From DATFQE01 sp963733845 (GTDB taxonomy: Bacteria; Actinomycetota; Thermoleophilia; Gaiellales; Gaiellaceae): a stretch of DNA of 64,000 nt. Under the pieces are notes generated by a model. That model was not told the DNA's origin. It was given only the letters and a program-made list of their open reading frames with translations, and ran no database searches. The first letter of the stretch is position 1. Each line of letters starts with the position of its first letter. The DNA lies in NCBI GenBank assembly GCA_963733845.1, contig CAVTEM010000004.1:148074-212073 (forward strand). The letters are read 5' to 3'. The position numbers and the translations under genes are program-made. Positions 1-7,712 of this stretch are shown in pieces.

Positions 1-217
1 CACCGCGCAGGACCGGCACGACAGCAGGCGGGAACTTGCCGTTCCTGCCCAGCGGGAGCAGCCGGCCTGGAGCGGGCTTGCGCGCCGCCTTGATCCCGTT
101 GACCGCGCCGGCGTTCCTCGCGAAAGCCACAGCGCGGTCGGCCGCCCGCCCGAGCGCGCTCGAGGCGAGCAGCGCCACGACGACCAGCGCGAGGGCGAGT
201 GCGAGCGAACGGTTCAC
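1..217 (-). CDS. secreted protein, N-terminal fragment
   Basis: This gene runs off the left edge of the window, so only about 72 N-terminal residues are visible. It opens with a classical signal peptide: a short basic start, a hydrophobic stretch rich in Leu, Val and Ala (about residues 5-20), then a small-residue cleavage region. The mature part continues with VNGIKAARKPAPGRLLPLG. An in-frame ATG at 223 abuts the AGGAGG ribosome-binding site (complement of 224-229) with no spacer. The GTG at 217 sits six bases from it and is the better start. The product is exported; its function cannot be told from this fragment. It is transcribed divergently from the site-2 protease gene. Confidence 0.6.
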   Translation of the reverse strand, partial: MNRSLALALALVVVALLASSALGRAADRAVAFARNAGAVNGIKAARKPAPGRLLPLGRNGKFPPAVVPVLRG

Positions 218-325
218 GACCATCCTCCTGGGTAGACCGGTGACATGGATGGCCCTCTGAAGTACAGGCAGCGCCGCCCGTCCGCATCGTCTCGGCACGC
301 CTCTGGCACACAGAAGTCACAAAGC

Positions 326-331
326 TACGAT
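326..331 (+). promoter_or_regulatory. -10 box of the site-2 protease gene
   Basis: TACGAT lies six bases before the GTG at 338 and no ribosome-binding site precedes that codon. This is the spacing expected of a leaderless transcript, and the same arrangement recurs many times in this window. Confidence 0.5.
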
Positions 332-337
332 GAGTTC

Positions 338-1174
338 GTGAGCGAAGTCACGCGCGAGCCGGCCCAGTACGAGCCCTACGAGCCGTACCACCCCGGTCCC
401 GTCCGCCCCGAGCCGAGGTTCCGCCTGCTGCGCAAGCTGGCCGCGCCGCTGATCGTCGTCGGCGCCTTCCTACTGAAGTTCAAGTACATCCTCTTCGCGA
501 TCTTCAAGTTCAAGGTCGTCACGACCTCGCTGTCGATGGTGATCTCGATCGGGGCGTACTCGCTGCTGTGGGGCTGGAAGTTCGCGCTCGGGTTCGTGGT
601 GCTGTTGTTCGTGCACGAGGCGGGGCACGCACTCGAGGCGAAGCGCCAGGGCCTGCCCGTCAGCGCGCCGGTGTTCATCCCGTTCCTGGGCGCCGCCATC
701 CTGCTGAAGGAGAACCCGCAGAACGCCTGGCGCGAGGCGCAGATCGCGCTGGCCGGGCCGATCGTCGGCAGCCTCGGCGCCGCGGCCGTCTGGTGGTACG
801 GCGAGGCGACGGACAACAACCTGCTCGTGGCGATCGCCTTCACCGGCTTCTTCCTCAACCTCTTCAACCTGCTGCCGATCGTCCCGCTCGACGGGGGCCG
901 CGCGGTCGCCGCGCTCCACCCTGCGTTCTGGTTCGTCGGGCTGCTCGGGCTCGGCGTCCTGACGTTCTTCGCGCCCAACCCGATCCTGATCCTGATCCTC
1001 GTGGTCAGCGCCATGGAGCTCTGGAACCGCTGGCGCACGCGAAACGACCCGGCCTCGCAGGCCTACTACCGCATCGCGGGCTGGCAGCGGGTCGCGGTCG
1101 CGGTGACGTACCTCGGCCTCGCCGCTGCCCTCGGGGTCGCGATGAGCGCGTCGTACATCGAACGCGACATCTAG
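338..1174 (+). CDS. site-2 protease family (M50) metalloprotease
   Basis: Integral-membrane zinc protease of peptidase family M50. The zinc-binding HEAGH lies at residues 93-97 inside a membrane segment, and the second family motif, NLLPIVPLDGGR, supplies the third ligand (Asp). At least five hydrophobic segments surround them, after a charged, Pro/Tyr-rich cytosolic N-terminus. No PDZ domain is visible and the length (278 aa) fits the short S2P-like group, whose members cleave membrane-anchored regulators or remnant signal peptides. The substrate is unknown. The GTG start at 338 follows a leaderless-type promoter; an in-frame ATG at 245 would add 31 residues of poor coding character. Its TAG overlaps the GTG of the LOG gene, so the two are probably co-transcribed. 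Confidence 0.85.
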   Translation: MSEVTREPAQYEPYEPYHPGPVRPEPRFRLLRKLAAPLIVVGAFLLKFKYILFAIFKFKVVTTSLSMVISIGAYSLLWGWKFALGFVVLLFVHEAGHALEAKRQGLPVSAPVFIPFLGAAILLKENPQNAWREAQIALAGPIVGSLGAAAVWWYGEATDNNLLVAIAFTGFFLNLFNLLPIVPLDGGRAVAALHPAFWFVGLLGLGVLTFFAPNPILILILVVSAMELWNRWRTRNDPASQAYYRIAGWQRVAVAVTYLGLAAALGVAMSASYIERDI

Positions 1175-1878
1175 TGGAAGACAGGAGGATCCTCGACGAA
1201 CGCCGCGAGGCGGAGGATCTCGAGCTCCACGTTCAGCGGATCGCCGAGGAGTTCCGGCGGGGCTTCGAGGCGGTGGACGCCATCGACCGGCCGGCAGTGA
1301 CGATCTTCGGCTCGGCGCGCATCCGCGAGGGCCACCGGTGGTACGAACACGCGCGCGAGGTAGGGCGCGCCTTCGCCGAGCGCGGCTTCGCGGTCGTGAC
1401 CGGCGGCGGGCCTGGAGTGATGGAGGCGGCCAACCGCGGCGCGAAGGACGGCGGCGGCCTCTCGATCGGCTTCAACATCGAGCTCCCGCACGAGCAGTTC
1501 TCGAACCCCTACCTCGACGTCTCGCTGACCTTCCAGCACTTCTACGCGCGCAAGACGATGTTCGTGAAGTCGGCGGAGGGGTTCGTGATCTTCCCGGGCG
1601 GCTTCGGCACGCTCGACGAGCTGTTCGAGTCGCTGACGCTGATCCAGACCGGCAAGGTGCTGCACTTCCCCGTCGTCCTCTTCGACAGCGCCTTCTGGCG
1701 CGACCCGCTGGCGTGGTTCGCCGACGAGCTGCTGGCCGACGGCCTGATCTCGCCCGAGGACCAGCGACTGCTCTTCGTCACGGACGACCCGGCCGAGGCG
1801 GTCTCGATCGTGCTCGACTTCCACCGGGAACGTTGCGCGCCCGTGCCGGCCGCGGAGGTCAAGGCCGACACGCCGTAG
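1174..1878 (+). CDS. LOG/TIGR00730 family Rossmann-fold protein
   Basis: Product of 234 aa belonging to the LOG (Lonely Guy) family, cytokinin-type nucleoside 5'-monophosphate phosphoribohydrolases formerly annotated as lysine decarboxylases. Visible signatures are the nucleotide-binding GGGPGVMEAANRGA (about residues 69-82) and the family motif PGGFGTLDELFE (about 145-156). Members hydrolyse N6-modified AMP or AMP to a base and ribose 5-phosphate. The GTG start overlaps the stop of the upstream protease gene (TAGTG), indicating translational coupling. The true substrate cannot be told from sequence. Confidence 0.85.
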   Translation: MEDRRILDERREAEDLELHVQRIAEEFRRGFEAVDAIDRPAVTIFGSARIREGHRWYEHAREVGRAFAERGFAVVTGGGPGVMEAANRGAKDGGGLSIGFNIELPHEQFSNPYLDVSLTFQHFYARKTMFVKSAEGFVIFPGGFGTLDELFESLTLIQTGKVLHFPVVLFDSAFWRDPLAWFADELLADGLISPEDQRLLFVTDDPAEAVSIVLDFHRERCAPVPAAEVKADTP

Positions 1879-1955
1879 TCCATCCGGCCCGCTGATCGTT
1901 TCAGCACGAATGCTGCTGGTGCCGAGAGCCGCTGCGCGCGTAGCGTTTGGGACGC

Positions 1956-2861
1956 ATGGGAGCGTCGATGTCCCGCCGAGGCGCGGTCCTGTTCGCCGCG
2001 ATGTGCGTCATCTGGGGCATCCCCTACCTGCTGATCAAAGTCGCTGTGGAGGACCTCAGCCCGGCGATGCTCGTCCTCGGACGGACGACGATCGCTGTGC
2101 TCCTCCTGCTGCCGATCGCCGCCCTTCGCCGCGAGCTTCGTCCTGTGCTGCCGTACTGGCTGCCGCTGCTCGTCTTCGCGGCGATCGAGATCGCGCTGCC
2201 CTGGTTGCTGCTGGGTGCGGCGGAGACGGAGATCTCGAGCTCGCTGACTGCGCTGCTGATCGCGGCGGTCCCACTCGTCGCCACCGTGATCGCCCTCACG
2301 ACGGGGAGCCGCGAGCGGCCGGGCCTGCAGACCGGGCTCGGGCTCCTGCTCGGCATCGTCGGCGTGGGCGCGATCGTGGGGGTGAGCGTCGAGGGCGCCA
2401 GTCTCGTCCCGATCGCCCAGGTCGCAACCGTCGCCGTCTGCTACGCGGTCGGGCCCGTGATCCTGCAGCGCTGGCTGTCGGAGCCGCCCGCGCTGGGCGT
2501 GATCACGGCCTCGCTGGCGGTGACCGCGGTGGCGTACGTGCCGATCGCGCTGGTCTCGCCGGGCTCGGCGCCGTCGGCCACGTCCGCCCTCGCGGTGGTC
2601 GCGCTGGCCGTGGTGTGCACCGCGCTCGCCTTCCTCGTCTTCTTCGCGCTGATCGCGGAGATCGGGCCGGTGCGCGCGACCGTGATCACCTACGTGAACC
2701 CGGCCGTGGCCGCCGTGCTCGGAGTGGCGATCCTGGGCGAGGACTTCACCCTCGGGATGGGCGTCGGGTTCGTGCTGGTGCTCGCCGGGTCGGTGCTCGC
2801 GACGAGGCCCGGCCGGCCGCGGGAGCGGTCGCGCGCTCCGGCGCTGGAGGCTGCGCCCTAG
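1956..2861 (+). CDS. EamA family (DMT superfamily) transporter
   Basis: Membrane protein of about 300 residues with around ten hydrophobic segments, built from two EamA repeats, as in the drug/metabolite transporter superfamily. The first segment carries CVIWGIPYLLIKVA near residues 15-28, a typical EamA opening. Such proteins export amino acids, purines or other metabolites; the substrate cannot be inferred. A TAGCGT -10-like box at 1941-1946 makes ATG 1956 a reasonable start, with ATG 1968 as an alternative; neither has a clear ribosome-binding site. Its stop shares the tetranucleotide CTAG with the stop of the convergent histidine kinase gene. Confidence 0.85.
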   Translation: MGASMSRRGAVLFAAMCVIWGIPYLLIKVAVEDLSPAMLVLGRTTIAVLLLLPIAALRRELRPVLPYWLPLLVFAAIEIALPWLLLGAAETEISSSLTALLIAAVPLVATVIALTTGSRERPGLQTGLGLLLGIVGVGAIVGVSVEGASLVPIAQVATVAVCYAVGPVILQRWLSEPPALGVITASLAVTAVAYVPIALVSPGSAPSATSALAVVALAVVCTALAFLVFFALIAEIGPVRATVITYVNPAVAAVLGVAILGEDFTLGMGVGFVLVLAGSVLATRPGRPRERSRAPALEAAP

Positions 2862-3688
2862 GCCACTCTCCGCGCGGGGAGGACGAGCTGGAAGCGGGCG
2901 CCGCCCTCGGCCGTGGGCTCGTACAGGATCTGGCCGCCGTTCGCCTGGGCGTAGGACTGCGCGATCGAGAGGCCGAGGCCGGAGCCCTGCGCGTCCTCGC
3001 CCCGGGAGAAGCGTTGGAAGAGCCGGGGGACGAGCTCCTCGGGGACGCCGTCCCCGCCGTCGGCGACCGTGACCCGGAAGTGGCGGTCGGTCTGCTCGGC
3101 TCGGATCTCGATCGGCGTGCGCCCGTAGCGGATCGCGTTCGTGATCAGGTTGGCGACGATGCGATCGAAAGCCGTCCGGTCGGCCAGGACCTCGAGGTCG
3201 TCCTGCACCGTCAGCTCGACGGCTGCAGCGTGACTGCCGGCCACGCTCTCGACCACGTCCTCCAGCCGCTCGCGGACGGGTAGCGGCTCGGGGGAGCCGG
3301 GAGCGGCGCTCGCCTCCAGGCGTGAAAGGTCGAGCAGCTGGTCGATCAGCAGGTTCAGGCGCTCGGCCTGGCCGTGTAGGACCTCGTGTAGGTCGGCCAG
3401 GTCCTCACGGGTGAGCTGGCCGCCACGGTGCTTCAGGGTTGCTGCGAAGCCGTAGATGACGGCCGCCGGCGCACGCAGCTCGTGCGAGGCGAGCGCGATG
3501 AAGCCGTCCTTCAGCCCGGCCTCCCGCCTCAGCTCGGCGTTCTCCCCGCGCAGGCGGACAAGCCGGCCGAGGCCGGTCCGGGTGCGGACGCTTCCCCAGC
3601 CCCGCGCGAGCAGACCCCGCACGCCTCCGTGCTCGGGGGTGCCTCCGAGCACGGGGAAGGCCGCAAGCTCTCCTCTCAGCTCGCGCAC
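2858..3688 (-). CDS. sensor histidine kinase, orphan
   Basis: Kinase of about 276 aa with no membrane segment. An N-terminal region of about 55 residues with no recognisable fold leads into a HisKA dimerisation/phosphoacceptor helix (LASHELRAP, His at about residue 69). An HATPase_c domain follows with the N box (NLITNAIRYG), G1 box (DGGDGVPEE) and G2 box (GSGLGLS). The GTG at 3688 is the first start after the non-coding divergent region; longer in-frame extensions would run antisense through selA and are not credible. No response regulator gene is adjacent, so it is an orphan kinase. It is divergent from selA, and whether it has any role in selenium use is unknown. Confidence 0.85.
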   Translation of the reverse strand: MRELRGELAAFPVLGGTPEHGGVRGLLARGWGSVRTRTGLGRLVRLRGENAELRREAGLKDGFIALASHELRAPAAVIYGFAATLKHRGGQLTREDLADLHEVLHGQAERLNLLIDQLLDLSRLEASAAPGSPEPLPVRERLEDVVESVAGSHAAAVELTVQDDLEVLADRTAFDRIVANLITNAIRYGRTPIEIRAEQTDRHFRVTVADGGDGVPEELVPRLFQRFSRGEDAQGSGLGLSIAQSYAQANGGQILYEPTAEGGARFQLVLPARRVA

Positions 3689-3741
3689 TACCTCTCCACT
3701 ACCGGTCTCGTGCGAGTTCCAAACGTGATGAGGGGCCGCCG

Positions 3742-3747
3742 TAGACT
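3742..3747 (+). promoter_or_regulatory. -10 box of selA
   Basis: TAGACT lies ten bases before the GTG of selA with no ribosome-binding site in between. The predicted transcript is leaderless or nearly so. The identical hexamer precedes purB. Confidence 0.4.
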
Positions 3748-3757
3748 CCCTCGTGCC

Positions 3758-5071
3758 GTGAACCTGCGCGACCTGCCCTCGGTGGACGAGCTGGCCGGCC
3801 ACGAGTCGCTGCAGGGCGCTCCGCGCGCTCTGGCGGTGCAGGCTGCCCGGGCTGCGCTCGCGGGGGCGCGCGAGGAGATCCGCGCCGGGCACGATCCCGG
3901 CGACCTCGCGGCCCGCGCAGCAACCGAGCTCGAGGCGGCCTCCCGGCCCAGGCTGCGGCGCGTGCTGAACGCCACCGGCGTGATCGTCCACACGAACCTG
4001 GGACGCGCTCCGCTCGCTCGAGCCGCCGCCCAGCGCGCGGCCGAGATCGGCGGCTCCTACTCGAACCTCGAGCTCGAGCTCGCCGCGGGTGCGCGCGGCT
4101 CCCGCCAGGACCACACTGCGGCGCTGCTCCGCCGGCTGACGGGGGCGGAGGCCGCGCTCGTCGTCAACAACAACGCGGCCGCCGTCCTGCTCGCCCTGGC
4201 CGCCCTCGCCGAGGGTCGCGAGGTGGTCGTCTCCCGCGGCGAGCTGATCGAGATCGGCGACGGCTTCCGCATTCCCGATGTGCTCGCGCGCTCCGGCGCG
4301 CGGCTCGTCGAGGTCGGGACGACGAACCGCACGCGGGCGGCGGACTACGCCGCGGCCGTCGGGCCGGAGACCGCGCTCCTCCTCCGAGTCCACCAGTCGA
4401 ACTTCCGCGTCGTCGGCTTCACGGAGCGGCCGTCGACGTCGGCTCTCGCGGACGTGGCCCGGCAGGCCGGTATCCCCCTCGTGGACGACCTTGGTTCGGG
4501 CGCTCTCGGGGTAAGTAACAGTCTGTTACTTGCCGAGGAGCCCTCGCCCCGAGCGGCCCTGTCCGAAGGGGCCGACCTCGTCTGCTTCTCGGGGGACAAG
4601 CTGCTCGGCGGGCCGCAGGCTGGGATCGTCGTCGGGCGCGCCGACCTCGTCGAGCGGCTCCGCCGCCACCCGCTCCAGCGCGCGCTGCGCGCGGACAAGC
4701 TGACCCTCGCCGCGCTCGAGGGGACGCTCGCGCTCCACCTCGATCCGGAGCGCGCACGGCGCGAGCTCCCGGTTCTGCGCATGCTCGACGAGCCGGCCGA
4801 GGCCGTCCGCGCCCGGGCGGAGAGGCTGGCCGCCGCGGTCGGAGGCGAGGTCGAGCGGACCGTGGCTCGCGTCGGTGGGGGCGCGCTGCCGCTCTCGGAG
4901 CTCGAGAGCTTCGCCTGTGCGGTCGAGGAGGAGCTGGCCGCGCGGCTGCGGGAGGGCGAGCCGCCGGTGGTCGCGATCGTCCGGGACGGTCGCACGCTGC
5001 TGGACTGCCGCACGCTCTCGGACGCCGAGGCCGACGAGGTCGTTGCAGCGGTGGCCGCCGCTCGCCGGTGA
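3758..5071 (+). CDS. selA: L-seryl-tRNA(Sec) selenium transferase
   Basis: PLP enzyme that converts Ser-tRNA(Sec) into selenocysteyl-tRNA(Sec) using selenophosphate. The 437-residue length is in the usual range. An N-terminal LPSVDEL segment is followed by RVLNATGVIVHTNLGRAPL, the hallmark of bacterial SelA. The PLP lysine is K281 in FSGDKLLGGPQAG, and HQSNF plus DDLGSGAL are also conserved. The GTG at 3758 follows a leaderless-type promoter. An AT-rich 19-base palindrome lies in the coding sequence just after the DDLGSG motif, replacing a normally variable loop without breaking the frame. selB follows 37 bases downstream and tRNA-Sec lies 2.5 kb further on, so the selenocysteine machinery is clustered; selD is not in the window. 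Confidence 0.95.
   Translation: MNLRDLPSVDELAGHESLQGAPRALAVQAARAALAGAREEIRAGHDPGDLAARAATELEAASRPRLRRVLNATGVIVHTNLGRAPLARAAAQRAAEIGGSYSNLELELAAGARGSRQDHTAALLRRLTGAEAALVVNNNAAAVLLALAALAEGREVVVSRGELIEIGDGFRIPDVLARSGARLVEVGTTNRTRAADYAAAVGPETALLLRVHQSNFRVVGFTERPSTSALADVARQAGIPLVDDLGSGALGVSNSLLLAEEPSPRAALSEGADLVCFSGDKLLGGPQAGIVVGRADLVERLRRHPLQRALRADKLTLAALEGTLALHLDPERARRELPVLRMLDEPAEAVRARAERLAAAVGGEVERTVARVGGGALPLSELESFACAVEEELAARLREGEPPVVAIVRDGRTLLDCRTLSDAEADEVVAAVAAARR
4513..4531. repeat. AT-rich 19-base palindrome inside selA
   Basis: AAGTAACAG and its exact reverse complement CTGTTACTT flank a single T. The element is strikingly AT-rich for this region, lies in frame in selA and encodes part of a variable loop (about residues 252-258). 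No second copy was seen in the window. It could be a small dispersed palindromic element or a protein-binding site. Confidence 0.6.
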
Positions 5072-5108
5072 GCGGCCCGGCCCTGCAGGTGGTCTCTCGG
5101 AAGGCGCG

Positions 5109-6482
5109 ATGCCGCTGACGGTCGGCACGGCCGGCCACGTCGACCACGGCAAGACGTGGCTCGTCCGGGCGCTGACCGGCAAGGACACCGACCGGCTGCC
5201 CGAGGAGCAGCGGCGCGGGATCTCGATCGAGCTCGGCTACGCGCCGCTCGAGCTGCCGGGCGGCCTGCGGCTCTCGCTGATCGACGTCCCGGGCCACGAG
5301 CGCTTCGTCCGCACGATGGTCGCCGGGGCCACCGGGATCGACCTCTTCCTCCTGGTCGTCGACGCCCGCGAGGGCGCCAGGGCGCAGACGCACGAGCACC
5401 TGGCGATCCTGCGCCTGCTCGGAATCGCCGGCGGCGTGGTCGCGATCACGAAGGCGGACACAGCCGACCCGGGCCCAGCGCTGGTCGAAGCCCGCGAGCT
5501 CGTGCCCGAGGCGGAGGCGGTGGCGGTCAGCGCCAGGACGGGCGCAGGGCTGGACGAGCTGCGCGCCGCTCTCGCCCGGGCCGCCGCGAGCGTGCAGCCG
5601 CGCGTGCGAACGGGGCCGACGCGCCTCTTCGTCGATCGCGTCTTCACGCTCCGCGGGATCGGCACGGTCGCCACCGGCACGCTCTGGTCCGGATCGGTGG
5701 GAGCGGGCGACGAGCTGCGGGCCGAGCCGGCGGGGCTCGAGCTGCGGGTGCGAAGCGTGCAGGTACACGACCGGCCGGTCGAGCGGGCCGAGGCGGGACA
5801 GCGCGTCGCCGTCGCGCTCACCGGCGCCGACCGCGCCCGGCTCGGGCGCGGGCTCGCACTGGTCGAGCCAGGCGCCTACCAGCCCGCGTACCGCCTCGAC
5901 GTCGAGCTCGAGGAGCTGGCTCCGGTTCCGGCGCGCGTGCGGGCGCACCACGGCACCACCGACACCGGCGCCCGCGTCGTGCGCGTGGACGGGCGTGCCC
6001 AGCTGCGGCTTTCGGACCCGGTGGTCGCGTCACCGGGCGACCGGATCGTGCTTCGGGCCGGGACGACCGTGGCCGGGGCCCTGGTGCTCAAGCCGATCCC
6101 GCGCGGCCGTCCCAGGCCCCCGGACCCCGAGCCTCCCGTTCCGGAGCCGGCGCCGATCGACACCGCCGAGGTCGAACGTGAGCTCGCCGCCGCCGCCGGC
6201 GCGCCCTTCCGGGTCGCAGACGGCCGCGCCGCCGCCGAGCTCGAACGGCAGGGGCGGCTCGTACGCGTGGGCGACGGCTTCGCGCTGGAGCGCGGCGCCT
6301 ACGAGCGCGCGCGCGAGCTCGTCGTGTCCGAGTGCGAGCGCGCCGGAACGATCACCCTCGCGCGGGCGCGGGATCTGCTGGGTGAGTCACGCCGGAACGC
6401 CCAGCTCGTGCTCGAGCGCCTGGACGGCGACGGCGTCACCCTGCGCGTCGGTGACGCCCGTCGGCTCAGGCGTCGCCCTTAG
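5109..6482 (+). CDS. selB: selenocysteine-specific elongation factor
   Basis: GTPase that delivers Sec-tRNA(Sec) to UGA codons marked by a SECIS element. The G domain has GTAGHVDHGKTWL (G1), the GISIELGYA switch region (G2), DVPGHE (G3) and TKAD (G4). EF-Tu-like beta-barrel domains follow (FTLRGIGTVATGT). The C-terminus, about 100 residues, would hold the SECIS-binding winged helices. At 457 aa it is much shorter than the E. coli protein (614 aa), so some winged-helix domains are reduced, as is common in Actinobacteria. The ATG at 5109 begins 37 bases after selA in the same transcription unit. Its stop overlaps that of the convergent secreted-protein gene in TTAG. Confidence 0.95.
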   Translation: MPLTVGTAGHVDHGKTWLVRALTGKDTDRLPEEQRRGISIELGYAPLELPGGLRLSLIDVPGHERFVRTMVAGATGIDLFLLVVDAREGARAQTHEHLAILRLLGIAGGVVAITKADTADPGPALVEARELVPEAEAVAVSARTGAGLDELRAALARAAASVQPRVRTGPTRLFVDRVFTLRGIGTVATGTLWSGSVGAGDELRAEPAGLELRVRSVQVHDRPVERAEAGQRVAVALTGADRARLGRGLALVEPGAYQPAYRLDVELEELAPVPARVRAHHGTTDTGARVVRVDGRAQLRLSDPVVASPGDRIVLRAGTTVAGALVLKPIPRGRPRPPDPEPPVPEPAPIDTAEVERELAAAAGAPFRVADGRAAAELERQGRLVRVGDGFALERGAYERARELVVSECERAGTITLARARDLLGESRRNAQLVLERLDGDGVTLRVGDARRLRRRP

Positions 6483-6976
6483 CCGCCCCGAATCCCCCTG
6501 ACGACGATGTCGCCCTGCACGCGCTGGGCGGCACGGGCGGGCATGATCGGCTCGGGGCACTGATTCGGCGGGACCCGGAAGCCCTGCAGGCGGCTGATCC
6601 GGTCCGCGGTGCCGCTGCTCGCGTTGTCCTCCACGTAGATCAGGACGCCTCCGGCGGGGCGGCCCGCGCGAAGCGCCGGTCCGCCGAGCACGGCCCGGTT
6701 CTCGGCGATGCGCAGGCAGGTCACCTGGACCGACCAGCGGACCGCCCTCGCAACCCGAGGCTCGAAGGTGGCCCGGCCGAACGCGGCCTTCGATTCCCTG
6801 CCCCCGATCCGCACGTTGATCTCGAAACGGTGGAGCGGCGTCGTTCCCTTGCCGGTCACGATGCTGGGCCCCGGGATCGGCAACGGCGGCGGATCCTGCG
6901 CGGCCGCAGAGCCCTGCAACGCGACGGCGGCGGCCGCCGCGGCGAGCCCCAGGCCGAGCGACAGCATGAGTCTCAT
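6479..6976 (-). CDS. secreted protein of unknown function
   Basis: Product of 165 aa with a signal peptide (residues 1-25, hydrophobic and Ala-rich, ending QGSAAAQD). The mature domain contains QVTCLRIAENRAVLGG, a pattern common in actinobacterial secreted proteins of about 150 residues that carry a Cys followed by a conserved Asn-Arg-Ala-Val strand. A distal GVLIYVEDN segment also recurs in that group. A second Cys near the C-terminus could pair with the first. The ATG at 6976 is eight bases from an AGGGGG ribosome-binding site; the upstream ATG at 6982 is only two bases away. No function can be assigned. It lies convergent to selB and downstream of the H-NOX gene on the same strand. Confidence 0.7.
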   Translation of the reverse strand: MRLMLSLGLGLAAAAAAVALQGSAAAQDPPPLPIPGPSIVTGKGTTPLHRFEINVRIGGRESKAAFGRATFEPRVARAVRWSVQVTCLRIAENRAVLGGPALRAGRPAGGVLIYVEDNASSGTADRISRLQGFRVPPNQCPEPIMPARAAQRVQGDIVVRGIRGG

Positions 6977-7020
6977 CGGCATTACCCCCTGATTCTGGCT
7001 GTTCCCCGGGACCCCGCTTC

Positions 7021-7572
7021 CTAAGCCTCGCCGGTCGCGCTCGGACTGAGCTTCACCTCGAACCGGCAGGACGGGTCGCCGCGGCGCATGCACGTCACCT
7101 CGTCGATCTGCGCGGTCTCCCCGTAGTGGCGCGCGGTCCCCTCGGCCAACCCGCGCAGCAGCACGCAGAGCTGTCTCGGAGACGAGTAGTCGATCGCGAC
7201 CCCGTCGGCGCCGAGCTCGGAGACGCGCAGCTCCGGCGGGGTCGCGTTCGGGATCGTGGCGCGGACGAGCTCGTGGATCCTGACCTCGACGGTGAGCAGG
7301 AAGTCGCGGGCCGAGGGCGCGGCCGCGAAGAAGGCCGGGTACAGCTTGGTGAAGGTGGTCGAGCCCGTGAAGAAGCCGAAGTCGTGCACCACATCCTCGA
7401 CGTCGCGGCCGGTGGTCTCGGCTGAGCGGGCGACGAGGGCCATCAACCGCTCGTCCGGGTATGCCTCGCTGAGCAGATAGATCGGCTCCTCGGCGAACAC
7501 CTCCCGCGCGAGCTCGGCTCCGTGCTCCTCCGTGAGGTAGTCGCGGAAGCTGGTGAAGATCAGGCCGTGCAA
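7021..7572 (-). CDS. stand-alone H-NOX (haem NO/O2-binding) sensor
   Basis: Product of 183 aa consisting of a single H-NOX domain, the haem fold of soluble guanylate cyclase that senses NO or O2. The axial ligand is H100 (VEVRIHELV), and the family's haem-propionate clamp YxSxR is present as Y129-S131-R133. All sit two residues before the H102/Y131/S133/R135 set of the Thermoanaerobacter protein. The conserved proline turn (ATPPEL) follows the ligand. The C-terminus contains CMRRGDPSCRFEV, a Cys pair seen in many bacterial homologues. Translation starts at TTG 7572, giving the canonical MHGLIFTSF. No partner kinase or cyclase is directly adjacent; such proteins normally regulate one in trans. 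Confidence 0.88.
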   Translation of the reverse strand: MHGLIFTSFRDYLTEEHGAELAREVFAEEPIYLLSEAYPDERLMALVARSAETTGRDVEDVVHDFGFFTGSTTFTKLYPAFFAAAPSARDFLLTVEVRIHELVRATIPNATPPELRVSELGADGVAIDYSSPRQLCVLLRGLAEGTARHYGETAQIDEVTCMRRGDPSCRFEVKLSPSATGEA

Positions 7573-7582
7573 GGGAGGCCCG

Positions 7583-7588
7583 ATCTTA
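7583..7588 (-). promoter_or_regulatory. -10 box of the H-NOX gene
   Basis: On the minus strand TAAGAT lies ten bases before the TTG start. No Shine-Dalgarno sequence intervenes, so the message probably has almost no leader. Confidence 0.4.
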
Positions 7589-7617
7589 CGGTGACCGCTC
7601 GGCTTAGGCTTCGACCC

Positions 7618-7709
7618 GGAGCGGCAGGGCCCGGTGGCCCAGCGCGTCTTCAAAACGCGTGAGGTCTGGTAGCCCCAGGCTGGGTAGGTTCGACTCCTGC
7701 GCCGCTCCG
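7618..7709 (+). tRNA. selC: tRNA-Sec (anticodon UCA)
   Basis: A 92-base tRNA with the features specific to bacterial selenocysteine tRNA. The 8-bp acceptor stem (GGAGCGGC with GCCGCTCC) stacks on a 5-bp T stem, giving the 8+5 arrangement. The D stem is extended (GGGCC with GGCCC), and the anticodon stem CGCGT/ACGCG encloses the loop CTTCAAA with anticodon TCA at 7650-7652. A long variable arm follows, then the TTCGACT T loop. The discriminator is G7709 and CCA is not encoded. A TAGGCT box at 7605-7610 sits seven bases before the first nucleotide and is a likely -10. The gene lies between the H-NOX gene and the 3' end of the large BTAD regulator gene. Confidence 0.95.
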
Positions 7710-7712
7710 CTG

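Noticed and set aside
1879..3283. Plus-strand frame of 457 codons from 1910 running through the EamA and kinase genes
   Set aside because: Arg/Ala/Gly-rich shadow crossing two convergent real genes; no start context or domain.
3689..4393. N-terminal extension of the histidine kinase frame
   Set aside because: The extra 235 residues run antisense through selA and show no domain; the GTG at 3688 after the divergent promoter region is sufficient.
4419..5951. Long minus-strand frame of about 510 codons opposite selA/selB
   Set aside because: It is a GC-skew shadow: Arg/Ala/Pro-rich low-complexity protein with no motif, exactly antisense to two well-supported genes.
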